DNA from: Cytophagales bacterium
GTDB lineage: Bacteria > Bacteroidota > Bacteroidia > Cytophagales > Cyclobacteriaceae
DNA: 10,848 nt
NCBI GenBank assembly: GCA_029262955.1
Contig: JAJCYL010000324.1
Span: 1-10,848 of the forward strand
Direction: 5' to 3'
Part shown: positions 1-6,970 of the stretch, piece after piece
Layout: each line of letters starts with the position of its first letter
Position numbering within the stretch: the first letter of the stretch is position 1
The notes under the pieces: generated by a model
Databases searched by the model: none
What the model saw: only the letters and a program-made list of their open reading frames with translations
What the model was told of the DNA's origin: nothing
Made by a program: the position numbers and the translations under genes

Positions 1-1499
1 ACATCACCACTGCCAGGGCTGTTACAAGAGCAAAGGAGGTTGGTATAAGGAAAATTTTAGGGTCTCACAAATCACAACTCAGGGTACTTTTCCTGCTTGA
101 AGCATTGATACTCAATTCGACAGCACTGCTAATTTCCTTAATCTTATTAAGACCAATTTATCCATGGATTGAAGATTTGGTAGAGGTACAATTTTTTACG
201 GGTCCCGGATATAATTTAGAAATCATGGGGTATATGTTCCTAAGTGTTTTTGTCGGATCACTGTTGTCTGGTTTGTACCCTGCATTTGTCTTATCAAACT
301 ATCAGCCTATCCAGGTGTTGAAGGGAAAACTGACTTATTCAACTCAGGGCATCTACCTTAGACGTACCTTGGTAGTACTGCAACTTGTATTTTCCTTGTT
401 TCTTATCTCCTCTCTATTTATTGTCCAAAGTCAGATGGACTTTATGATCAATCATAACCTCGGTATGCAATTGGAGGAGACTATTCTGGTGGACGGCCCA
501 ATAATGGAAGTTGATGAGCCTTCTTACACCACTAAGATGGAATCGCTGAAGAATGAGTTATTGAATACACCCGGAGTTATTAAAGTCAGTATTTCCTCTA
601 TGGTACCGGGCATTGAGAGTTTTTGGAGAGCCTCGACGGAAAACAGAAGTGGTGAAGAGGCAGGAATATTTCTGCATCGAACTCAAATAGACGAAGATTT
701 CATTTCCATATATGGATTACAAATCCTCGCGGGAAGGAATTTTGATCGCTCATTCGGCTCAGATAAAAATGCCATCATAGTGAATGAACTTACCACGCAA
801 AACCTGGGGTTCCCCTCACCTGAAGAGGCGTTAAATGAAAAAATATATTTCTCAGGAGATCAGACCTTTAATATCATAGGAGTAGTTAACAATTTCTATC
901 AGCGGGGTGTCCAATATGCCTACGAGCCCCGTACTTTTCAACTTGACACGGCGAGAAATGGCAATTATATCTCCGTAAGGTTTCAATCAGATGATCTGAG
1001 TCAACTTAATAATGAGCTAAAAAGCACTTATGCTTCGGTCTTTCCTGGATCACCATTCAATAGCCGTTTTCTTTATGATATATTTCAGGCTCAGTATGAT
1101 AAGGAAAAACAATTCAGAAACCTGTTTACAACCTTTACTGTGGTTGCCCTGATTGTGGCCTGCCTGGGTCTCATTGGTCTGGCATCTTATCTCCTGAATC
1201 AAAAAAGTAAAGAAGTCAGCATTCGTAAGGTTTTGGGCGCCAGAAATTCTGTGCTGTTTTTAACCCTCAATAAGGAATACCTGGTGATCAGTATAGTTTC
1301 ATTCATTGTCACCTTACCCGCCATCATCTACCTGATGCAAGAATGGCTCAATAATTATGCAAATAGAATAACCTTTGAAATAGGCATGTTTGTCTACCCT
1401 TTCTTGATAATTCTATCCATCATATTGATTATAACATTTAGATATACAGTCAAAGTAATCTCAAGCAACCCAGCCAGGGTTTTAAGAGAGGATGGTTAG
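1..1499 (+). CDS. ABC transporter permease, MacB/FtsX type (5' end outside window)
   Basis: The reading frame is open from the first full codon (position 3), so the gene starts before the window; the TTG at 105 is internal. About 498 residues are visible. They begin with RAKEVGIRKILGSHKSQL, the cytoplasmic loop typical of the first FtsX domain, followed by membrane segments and the motif PAFVLSNYQPIQVLKG. A further membrane segment comes next, then a periplasmic MacB_PCD-like domain (about 475-1100). The second FtsX domain contains a near repeat of the opening loop, SKEVSIRKVLGA, four hydrophobic stretches in all, and the end NPARVLREDG. This is the two-FtsX-unit architecture common in Bacteroidota. 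Such permeases work with a separate LolD/MacB-like ATPase in lipoprotein or peptide export or envelope signalling; the substrate cannot be read here. No clear terminator follows the stop. Confidence 0.93.
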   Translation, partial: ITTARAVTRAKEVGIRKILGSHKSQLRVLFLLEALILNSTALLISLILLRPIYPWIEDLVEVQFFTGPGYNLEIMGYMFLSVFVGSLLSGLYPAFVLSNYQPIQVLKGKLTYSTQGIYLRRTLVVLQLVFSLFLISSLFIVQSQMDFMINHNLGMQLEETILVDGPIMEVDEPSYTTKMESLKNELLNTPGVIKVSISSMVPGIESFWRASTENRSGEEAGIFLHRTQIDEDFISIYGLQILAGRNFDRSFGSDKNAIIVNELTTQNLGFPSPEEALNEKIYFSGDQTFNIIGVVNNFYQRGVQYAYEPRTFQLDTARNGNYISVRFQSDDLSQLNNELKSTYASVFPGSPFNSRFLYDIFQAQYDKEKQFRNLFTTFTVVALIVACLGLIGLASYLLNQKSKEVSIRKVLGARNSVLFLTLNKEYLVISIVSFIVTLPAIIYLMQEWLNNYANRITFEIGMFVYPFLIILSIILIITFRYTVKVISSNPARVLREDG

Positions 1500-1517
1500 T
1501 ATCAGTCAATAGTTTAA

Positions 1518-1763
1518 TTGGTTGCAAAATTTAACTTAGAGCAACTCATAAATATTGATTTGCTCTCACCACATCTAAAAAGAAATGTCTATAAAATCCT
1601 CATATTCGGTGGATTTTGGTTTTCATTTGGTATAGTCTATGTTTTTTTTGGAGATGGGATTGATTTAGATACATACTATGACAGTTTGGAAATGGGTGAA
1701 ACAACCCTTCGAGGTAGGAAAACGGAGGTAAAGCTATTCACAATAAAGGAAATAAGTTTATGA
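1518..1763 (+). CDS. Doubtful small one-TM protein, possibly the remnant of a larger membrane protein gene
   Basis: This 81-codon frame opens right after an in-frame TAA at 1515 and has no ATG before residue 59; TTG at 1518 or 1560 are the only likely starts, and no ribosome-binding site is evident. It encodes a basic segment (SPHLKRNVYK), one hydrophobic helix (about residues 27-44) and a polar tail. Its stop overlaps the start of the next gene (ATGA, 1760-1763), which suggests translational coupling and favours a real or once real gene. From memory, the helix region resembles the first membrane segment of Bacteroidota adenylate/guanylate cyclase membrane proteins; no such gene follows. A T8 run at 1642-1649 could mark a frameshift. 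I treat it as hypothetical. Confidence 0.35.
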   Translation: MVAKFNLEQLINIDLLSPHLKRNVYKILIFGGFWFSFGIVYVFFGDGIDLDTYYDSLEMGETTLRGRKTEVKLFTIKEISL

Positions 1764-2431
1764 GGTATTTTGTCATTATTCTTCTTTTGCCTTTGCTATT
1801 TGGGTGCAAATCCAACAAGGAGATGCCAGTTGAATTTGTACTGTTAAGTGACGTCGCGGATGACATTCGGGTTGATCTCAGGTATAGTACCAACCGCAAC
1901 TTCATGGGACGAAAAATTGATGGGTATGAAAGCAATCGCTGTTATGTAACTAAAGCAACGGCTCAAGCTTTGCGAGAAGTGCAGAGCGATTTGAGACCTC
2001 TTGGAATGAGTCTGAAAGTCTTTGATGCGTACAGACCTCAGATCGCAGTGGATCACTTTGTTCGCTGGGCAAAAGATTTACAAGACACACTCAATAAAAG
2101 CAGTTATTATCCCAATGTGCCAAAAAGCGAGCTCTTCGAAAGAGGATATATTGCAGCGAGATCAGGGCATACCCGTGGAAGTACACTGGACTTAACGTTG
2201 GTATATTTAGAAAATAATGTTGAACTAGACATGGGAACTCCATGGGATTTTTTCAGTACAAGATCCTGGCCTGGTAGTGAATTGGTTGATCCGGTGCTCC
2301 AAAAGAATCGAATTATGCTAAGGGATGTAATGATAAAGAATGGCTTCAAACCCTATGACAAAGAATGGTGGCATTTCACCCTCGAAGAAGAACCTTTTCC
2401 GGATACTTATTTCAACTTTAATATCAGGTAG
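1760..2431 (+). CDS. D-Ala-D-Ala dipeptidase, VanX/DdpX family (peptidase M15D), lipoprotein
   Basis: This is a 223-residue zinc dipeptidase predicted to hydrolyse D-alanyl-D-alanine. The N-terminus is a lipoprotein signal with lipobox LFGC (Cys16), so the enzyme should sit on a membrane facing the periplasm. Family motifs are all present: DLRYSTNRNFMG (39-50), FDAYRPQ (88-94) with the catalytic Arg92, SGHTRGSTLDLTL (135-147) giving zinc ligands His137 and Asp144, MGTPWDFF (158-165), and EWWHF (202-206) with catalytic Glu202 and ligand His205. Length fits the family (about 200 residues plus a signal). The ATG overlaps the preceding frame by ATGA and has an AAAGGAAA-like purine stretch upstream. 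No vanH or vanA ligase gene is near, so a role in peptidoglycan D-Ala-D-Ala turnover is more likely than glycopeptide resistance. The stop lies 2 bp from the stop of the convergent gene. Confidence 0.93.
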   Translation: MRYFVIILLLPLLFGCKSNKEMPVEFVLLSDVADDIRVDLRYSTNRNFMGRKIDGYESNRCYVTKATAQALREVQSDLRPLGMSLKVFDAYRPQIAVDHFVRWAKDLQDTLNKSSYYPNVPKSELFERGYIAARSGHTRGSTLDLTLVYLENNVELDMGTPWDFFSTRSWPGSELVDPVLQKNRIMLRDVMIKNGFKPYDKEWWHFTLEEEPFPDTYFNFNIR

Positions 2432-2433
2432 GT

Positions 2434-3060
2434 TTAGTTGGCCAACTTAAAAAGAAGTGAGAATTGAAGGTATTGATTGAATAGTTTTCGGCGGTTTAAA
2501 ATTGCATCCTCCTTGGATATTTTAGTAAATGAAGTGCTAAAACGGATTCCCACATCGAGGAAATAACTCAAAGAGTAATTAACACCGACCGTACCACCAA
2601 GCTCCAGTCTTTTATTATAAACATCGCTAATATCCTTGGATACCTTAATTGTGTCCACGGGCATAGGTTTGTCAATATTTTTGGCTTTTAGCAAATAAGA
2701 AACCTCGGGGCCGAGACTGATTTTTAACTTATCAAAAGGATAATAGTCAAGAAGGATTGGAAGGCTAAGGTAATTGAATCTATAACTCAGCGTATCTATA
2801 TTGGTATTGGTTCCTTTAAGGGTATAACCTGGTTCTAATGAAAATCCGATCACCGAATTGTAGCCTGGCTCATAGGCATAAACTACGGCTACACTAAATG
2901 CTCTAAGCGTTTCGAGATCAGCCCTTGAAGAATTATCTGACTTGAGCTCTGATAAATTATAACCAACTCTTAAACCACCATAGCTCTCCTGGGCATAGTT
3001 TACATAAGACATTGATATCAGCGTAGAAGCAACAAGAATTATTCTACAATCTATATTCAT
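2434..3060 (-). CDS. PorT-like outer-membrane beta-barrel protein
   Basis: This 208-residue protein has an N-terminal signal peptide (hydrophobic run about 7-20, probable cleavage near YAQ at 22-24). GGLRVGYNLSEL follows, a typical first strand of the Bacteroidota porT/OMP_b-brl_2 family. The rest alternates hydrophobic and polar residues as in an eight-stranded barrel. The segment LSLPILLDYYPF (98-109) followed by SLGPEVSYLL is diagnostic in my experience of the family, and the C-terminal strand ends in LQFSLLFKLAN. Family members are mostly of unknown function; some are linked to secretion or gliding. The gene starts with ATG at 3060, diverges from the nitrobindin-like gene across 77 bp, and converges on the dipeptidase gene with 2 bp between stops. 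No terminator hairpin is visible. Confidence 0.85.
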   Translation of the reverse strand: MNIDCRIILVASTLISMSYVNYAQESYGGLRVGYNLSELKSDNSSRADLETLRAFSVAVVYAYEPGYNSVIGFSLEPGYTLKGTNTNIDTLSYRFNYLSLPILLDYYPFDKLKISLGPEVSYLLKAKNIDKPMPVDTIKVSKDISDVYNKRLELGGTVGVNYSLSYFLDVGIRFSTSFTKISKEDAILNRRKLFNQYLQFSLLFKLAN

Positions 3061-3077
3061 GAGTCCGTGATCAAATT

Positions 3078-3137
3078 TTGAATGACCTGTTTTACCACAA
3101 AGATTAAGCCGTTAATTTAGGCATCGAAGGCAGAACT
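3078..3137. promoter_or_regulatory. Divergent promoter spacer (weak candidate elements)
   Basis: The 77-bp gap 3061-3137 must hold the promoters of both flanking divergent genes. On the plus strand TTTA (3090-3093), 19 bp, then TAATTTAG (3113-3120) matches the Bacteroidota TTTG-N19-TAnnTTTG pattern with one mismatch in each element, and would give a very short leader. On the minus strand AATCTTTG (3105-3098) is a one-mismatch -7 candidate without a clear -33 box. These are short, degenerate matches, so the support is weak. Confidence 0.25.
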
Positions 3138-3614
3138 ATGGAAAGCTTAATAAAAGAAATGAAAAAAGCCCTGGCCGGCGAATGGCATGGTGAGGGCTTT
3201 TCCAAATATCCCACAATTGACTCTACTTCCTACGATGAAATTTGGATCTTCAAACCAGATGACTACAAACCCTGTATTCATTTTGACCAGAAAACATGGT
3301 ATAAGAATGACACTGACCAAAATGGTCAGACTGTCTTTTGGGATACCGGCTTTATACTTTTAAAAGAAAATGAAATACTGTTAATAAGTTCTCAGGCCGG
3401 AGGCAGGCAGGAAACCTACAGGCTGACTAATCACGCTGCTTTGACCTACACATTTGAAAGCATATCATTTGCTAATGACCCAAGGATGGTTAAATCGCAA
3501 AGGATACTGACAATTTCCACCCAAACCTTGAGTTACGAATTAAACATGGAGACACGGGAAAATAGAAAATTTGAAAATCATTTAAGGGCTGAACTAAAGA
3601 GAGTGGAGATTTAG
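3138..3614 (+). CDS. Nitrobindin-like heme-binding beta-barrel protein (FABP-like, DUF1794)
   Basis: This 158-residue protein has no signal peptide and is probably cytoplasmic. The start of the barrel carries the family signature GxWxGxG...YPTI (Gly14, Trp16, Gly18, Gly20, Tyr24-Pro25). DEIWIF, QKTW (51-54) and WDTGF (68-72) follow at the spacing expected for nitrobindin strands. The C-terminal motif ENHLRAELKR places His148 where nitrobindins have the proximal heme-iron ligand (known for the family as a C-terminal HL motif). Nitrobindins are about 160 residues long, so the length fits. Known members bind ferric heme and react with NO or peroxynitrite; the role here is inferred. The start ATG at 3138 has a weak purine stretch (GAAGGCAG) upstream. 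The stop directly abuts the stop of the convergent gene. An alternative is a generic lipocalin-like domain. Confidence 0.8.
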   Translation: MESLIKEMKKALAGEWHGEGFSKYPTIDSTSYDEIWIFKPDDYKPCIHFDQKTWYKNDTDQNGQTVFWDTGFILLKENEILLISSQAGGRQETYRLTNHAALTYTFESISFANDPRMVKSQRILTISTQTLSYELNMETRENRKFENHLRAELKRVEI

Positions 3615-3628
3615 TCAGTTGACTAAAT
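3609..3628. repeat. Perfect palindrome (9-bp arms) spanning two convergent stop codons
   Basis: ATTTAGTCA (3609-3617) and TGACTAAAT (3620-3628) are exact reverse complements around GT. The left arm holds the TAG stop of the plus-strand gene (3612-3614) and the first bases of the minus-strand TGA stop (3615-3617). The stem is AT-rich and no T-run follows on either strand, so it is not a classic intrinsic terminator. It may still act as a two-way hairpin at the end of both transcripts. Confidence 0.5.
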
Positions 3629-4436
3629 AATCAATTAACTCCCAAAGTTCGGTTCTGGCTGTAGCCCTGTTCTGATTGGTCCTTTCAGAAATTTCTTCAT
3701 CTGTCATTTCCGGGTGAACCACTTTAAATACTTCCGAAGAATTAATTTCGAATAAACTCGGAAAATTCGGAACTCCGTCTAATGTCAAATATTGATACGG
3801 CAAGTCATCACCTCTTGGATAAACCAATGACCATAGTCCCCAACCGCTGATATGCTCTCTACGAACCATCTCAGCGTGAATGGGTTGCCAAACCTCCCGT
3901 TCAATCCTCTCATATTCTTGTCTCCTCCCCTGTGGCACCCTCATGTAGTTGACCTGAATATAAGGTGAAGGTTTACCCAACGATATTTCAGGTGCCCTGC
4001 TGATACTTCTATACATTTCGGACCTAACTCTTGACCTAACTACATTCGACTCTTTCAGTATATCAACAACTTTCTTGTCAGGATGTATAGTTGCTGGAAT
4101 AGCCGCTGACCAGGGATTCTCAAGGCTATCCAGATTGTTATAAATAACGATGGTCACATAGTTGTATTCATTACTACTACCTGTAAAGTTGATTGCGTAA
4201 AGGTACCAGCCAACTATTAAACCACGCCTTACCCTTTCAGCATGCATTGGCTTCCAAATACTTTGTTCGAGTTCGAGGTAGCTACTTATGTTTTCAGGCT
4301 TGACCTTTTTATAGTCAATTACTGCATAAAATGTCTTTTGTTTATTTTGAGCATATATAAGAGGTGTACTAAATGTCAGACTTAAAACTAGGCCTGTCAA
4401 TAAAAATACAGGGGGACTTAATTTAAAATATTTCAT
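3615..4436 (-). CDS. Exported protein with two copies of an uncharacterised alpha/beta domain
   Basis: This 273-residue protein has an N-terminal signal peptide (hydrophobic 9-29, probable cut after IYAQ at 27-30) and no lipobox. The mature part is an internal duplication of about 115 residues. Copy 1 (about 35-145) has YLELEQSIWKPMHAE, then VGWYLY, an acidic/aromatic strand, IHPDKK and VRSRVRSEMYR. Copy 2 (about 158-270) has YERIEREVWQPIHAE, then SGWGLW, VHPEMT and ATARTELWEL in the same order. The conserved W-x-P-x-H-A-E, G-W and H-P pairs suggest conserved binding or structural sites. The fold may be a dimeric alpha/beta-barrel (NIPSNAP/ABM-like), which is inference. It lies 13 bp downstream of the CBM9/DUF5916 gene and is almost certainly co-transcribed with it. 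I do not recognise a named function. Confidence 0.85.
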   Translation of the reverse strand: MKYFKLSPPVFLLTGLVLSLTFSTPLIYAQNKQKTFYAVIDYKKVKPENISSYLELEQSIWKPMHAERVRRGLIVGWYLYAINFTGSSNEYNYVTIVIYNNLDSLENPWSAAIPATIHPDKKVVDILKESNVVRSRVRSEMYRSISRAPEISLGKPSPYIQVNYMRVPQGRRQEYERIEREVWQPIHAEMVRREHISGWGLWSLVYPRGDDLPYQYLTLDGVPNFPSLFEINSSEVFKVVHPEMTDEEISERTNQNRATARTELWELIDYLVN

Positions 4437-4449
4437 CTGCTAAATCATT

Positions 4450-6675
4450 TTAGAGGTTTAACCAGTAAGAGATTTTGAATACAAGCGAACGATTTTTAGC
4501 CTTAAGATTAGAAGGCAGGTAATTATCCGTATAGACCAGGAAGATATCTGATACAGGTTTGTATCTCCATTGAAGCCGAGAATTAACATTCATATTATTC
4601 TGCTGCTCATTGTATTGAATAAAAGTAGTCCAAAATAGCTTGTCTGTAAATGTGAAGTCTATCCGAGGTCCAATCAGCCAATAAGAGGCATCTAAGAAAG
4701 GGCGTGGTAATTCAATATTATTAAACGAATAAGCCATGGATAGTCCCAGAATGGGTACAAACCTGTATCCTATAGCTCCACTAGTTATCGTACGTGTGCC
4801 GTTGAAATAGCCGCCTGTTCCAAGGCTGATTTCATAAGTAAACTGCCTCCTTATGTTAGATCGGAAGCTTGCCTCTACACCAAACCATTCAAAATCCTCA
4901 CCGGTTAATAAATCCAGGGCATCTTCATCTCCCGAACCAGTGGGCTCGAAATCACTGCGAAGAAGTATGTAATTGTAATTACCTTCAAAGCTCAATTGGC
5001 TCGAGGTCATAAAATTGACATTGTAACGCAAACTTGCTGTCCTATCTGTAGTAGACCCCTCTAAATCCAGGTAAGTTCTGTAACTAAAACTTGGTCCATG
5101 TTGGTTAATTAAAAGGTCACTTGGGTAAAATCGGTAGGTTAATGAGGGTCCGAAGCGGAAATGTCCCTTTCTTGGAACAAATCCAACCTCTGCATTATAA
5201 TCGTCACCAATAATCTCATGAGACCATAATAGCCTATACTTTCTTACATTGTAACTAATAAAAGCTCCATGCGAAAAATCGCTGGCATCCTTATCAACAG
5301 ATTGAAAAAGATTGAATTCCCCCTCCCATTTATTATCCCGGCTGGCCAATTTATATTCTAAACCATAAACTCTGTTGTATCGGTTTAACTCACCAAATTC
5401 ATAACCCTCGTCTTCATCTTTTGCAATGTTCAGCGTTTGTTTATTTACGAAAACTCCGGAGATACTTGACCGGCCAAAAATTTGTTTCTGAAACGAAGCC
5501 ACCGTGAAATTTTGAGCCGGTATATCGTCATCATCGTCCAGTATTTTATGCTCGGTTTGGGCATTTAGTAAACCCACTCTCCAGTCTTCTCCTATCTTTC
5601 CACTCAATTTTACTCCCATCAACATGGGGTTTTCCAACCCTATTCGTCTGGAAAAAAAGACCCGGCTTGTGGGAAAACCATAATCTCCAAACAAATCACT
5701 GTTCTCCAGGAAAAATTGTCTTCTTTCGGGAAAAAACAACTCAAATCTTGACAGGTTAGTCACTTGTTGATCGACATCCGCATTGGAAAAATCTGGATTG
5801 AAAGAGAGGTCCATATTTAGTGCCGATGATAACGCCACTTTGGCATCAGCACCGATGCTACCTGTTAAATCCAGGTCTTCATTATTTTCAAAATCATGAA
5901 CTGCTGAGCCAGATGTGTAAGGTATGATCGAGATGTTGGTTCCGGCAGTAGGAGGAATGGAATCCCATGCCAATCGACCTGAAAAGGAAAGGTTAGATGG
6001 TCTAAATGGTCTCTCTACTCTGGTCCAGGTAGAGCGTTCATTCTGACGCAGGTCATTTCTATCAAATTGAATATTCCATTGGCGCAGCTGATCGTTGTAG
6101 CGAATCGTTTTAAAGGGAATTCTCATCTCTGCAATCCAATATTCCTTATACCTCTTGACTTTCGAATACCAGACATTATCCCAAACTATGGATACATTAT
6201 CTCCACCAGAGACAAGTCCTTCCTTTTGAACACCATAAGGGGTAAGTCCAAAAAGGAAGCCATTTGATAGATCATCATAAGGGTCCAGATAGATGCTGAT
6301 ATTGTCATTTCTTGAACTGAAAAAATCTCGTCTCAGAGACTGAACAATAGGATTGCCAGGTTCTACGAAACATTTTATGCCCAGGTAAATATCTTTTGGG
6401 CCATAGGTTATCTTAACTTCAGTTTTCAAATCTGAATTGACATCATTATCAGGAAAGAACTGTTGGAAGTTTTTCGCAGTTTCTGCCATTTCCCAGGCTG
6501 GTTCATTCAGTGATCCATCAAGAATAATTGGTGAGCTCTGCTTTTTGATGCGAAGGATCTTAGCAGGAATGCGTTCTTTTTTTGGCCTGGTCATCAAGGT
6601 CACTTCGAACCTGTCTTGGGCCGATGCTGACCCAAAAAAAATAATTAGTATAAAAACAGTGATTGCTATTCGCAC
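4450..6675 (-). CDS. CBM9-like / DUF5916 exported protein, probable outer-membrane barrel
   Basis: This 741-residue protein starts with a signal peptide (1-19, cut after SASA). A carbohydrate-binding family 9-like domain follows (about 45-240), opened by ILDGSLNEPAWE (51-62), with VKITYGPKDIYLGI, NDNISIYLDP and WIAEMRIPF. The remainder (about 240-741) is DUF5916, recognised by LFFPERRQFFLENSDLF and FFSRRIG. It ends in many amphipathic strands with aromatic caps and a C-terminal FKISYWLNL, as in outer-membrane barrels. The start is GTG at 6675: an in-frame TGA lies three codons upstream and AAGG directly precedes it. Members are frequent in Bacteroidota and functionally unassigned; the PFAM-style CBM9 part suggests surface glycan binding, but this is inference. 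It is the first gene of a two-gene operon and diverges from the DinB-like gene. Confidence 0.92.
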   Translation of the reverse strand: MRIAITVFILIIFFGSASAQDRFEVTLMTRPKKERIPAKILRIKKQSSPIILDGSLNEPAWEMAETAKNFQQFFPDNDVNSDLKTEVKITYGPKDIYLGIKCFVEPGNPIVQSLRRDFFSSRNDNISIYLDPYDDLSNGFLFGLTPYGVQKEGLVSGGDNVSIVWDNVWYSKVKRYKEYWIAEMRIPFKTIRYNDQLRQWNIQFDRNDLRQNERSTWTRVERPFRPSNLSFSGRLAWDSIPPTAGTNISIIPYTSGSAVHDFENNEDLDLTGSIGADAKVALSSALNMDLSFNPDFSNADVDQQVTNLSRFELFFPERRQFFLENSDLFGDYGFPTSRVFFSRRIGLENPMLMGVKLSGKIGEDWRVGLLNAQTEHKILDDDDDIPAQNFTVASFQKQIFGRSSISGVFVNKQTLNIAKDEDEGYEFGELNRYNRVYGLEYKLASRDNKWEGEFNLFQSVDKDASDFSHGAFISYNVRKYRLLWSHEIIGDDYNAEVGFVPRKGHFRFGPSLTYRFYPSDLLINQHGPSFSYRTYLDLEGSTTDRTASLRYNVNFMTSSQLSFEGNYNYILLRSDFEPTGSGDEDALDLLTGEDFEWFGVEASFRSNIRRQFTYEISLGTGGYFNGTRTITSGAIGYRFVPILGLSMAYSFNNIELPRPFLDASYWLIGPRIDFTFTDKLFWTTFIQYNEQQNNMNVNSRLQWRYKPVSDIFLVYTDNYLPSNLKAKNRSLVFKISYWLNL

Positions 6676-6934
6676 CTTGTGTCAAATTAGGAAATCTTTC
6701 TTAAATCAGGAAACCGGAAGTTTAAACAATACCTATTCCTCCTTAAGTGACCACACCGGGTTTTGAAAGCGCGGAAATAACTGAATGGTAATCCACTGTT
6801 ATTGAGGTGATCACATGAATCAACAAAGCTGATACTTAACCAGATAGACACCCGAAATTTAAAGGAAAGCAAATTGTTATGAGTAACATTGAAGTTTGTG
6901 TCCATTATTTCTAACGAATTCGTCTAAGTATTAA
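6676..6934. other. Divergent intergenic region, no gene seen
   Basis: These 259 bp separate the divergent DUF5916 and DinB-like genes and should hold both promoters. On the plus strand TAACATTG, about 60 bases before the DinB-like start, is a one-mismatch fit to the Bacteroidota -7 box TAnnTTTG, but no -33 partner is evident. I found no convincing operator, riboswitch or small gene. A 72-codon minus frame here has no family likeness. Confidence 0.4.
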
Positions 6935-6970
6935 ATGAAAACTATAAACCTTATGAAAACTATAAACCTT
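6935..6970 (+). repeat. Exact 18-bp tandem duplication at the DinB-like start
   Basis: ATGAAAACTATAAACCTT occurs twice in a row (6935-6952 and 6953-6970), so the protein can begin MKTINL-MKTINL or with the second ATG. The copies are identical, which points to a recent slippage-type duplication. Both ATGs are in frame. Confidence 0.97.

Noticed and set aside
105..107. TTG at 105 as the start of the permease
   Set aside because: The frame is open and clearly homologous upstream (RAKEVGIRKILG), so the gene starts before the window.
1760..2431. Vancomycin resistance cluster
   Set aside because: No vanH, vanA/B-type ligase or VanRS regulators nearby, and the enzyme has a lipoprotein signal.
6437..6766. 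109-codon plus-strand frame
   Set aside because: It lies antisense to the well-supported DUF5916 gene and has no independent likeness.
6687..6905. 72-codon minus-strand frame in the divergent spacer
   Set aside because: No recognisable domain or signal peptide, low-complexity translation, no clear start signal, and it occupies the region needed for promoters.
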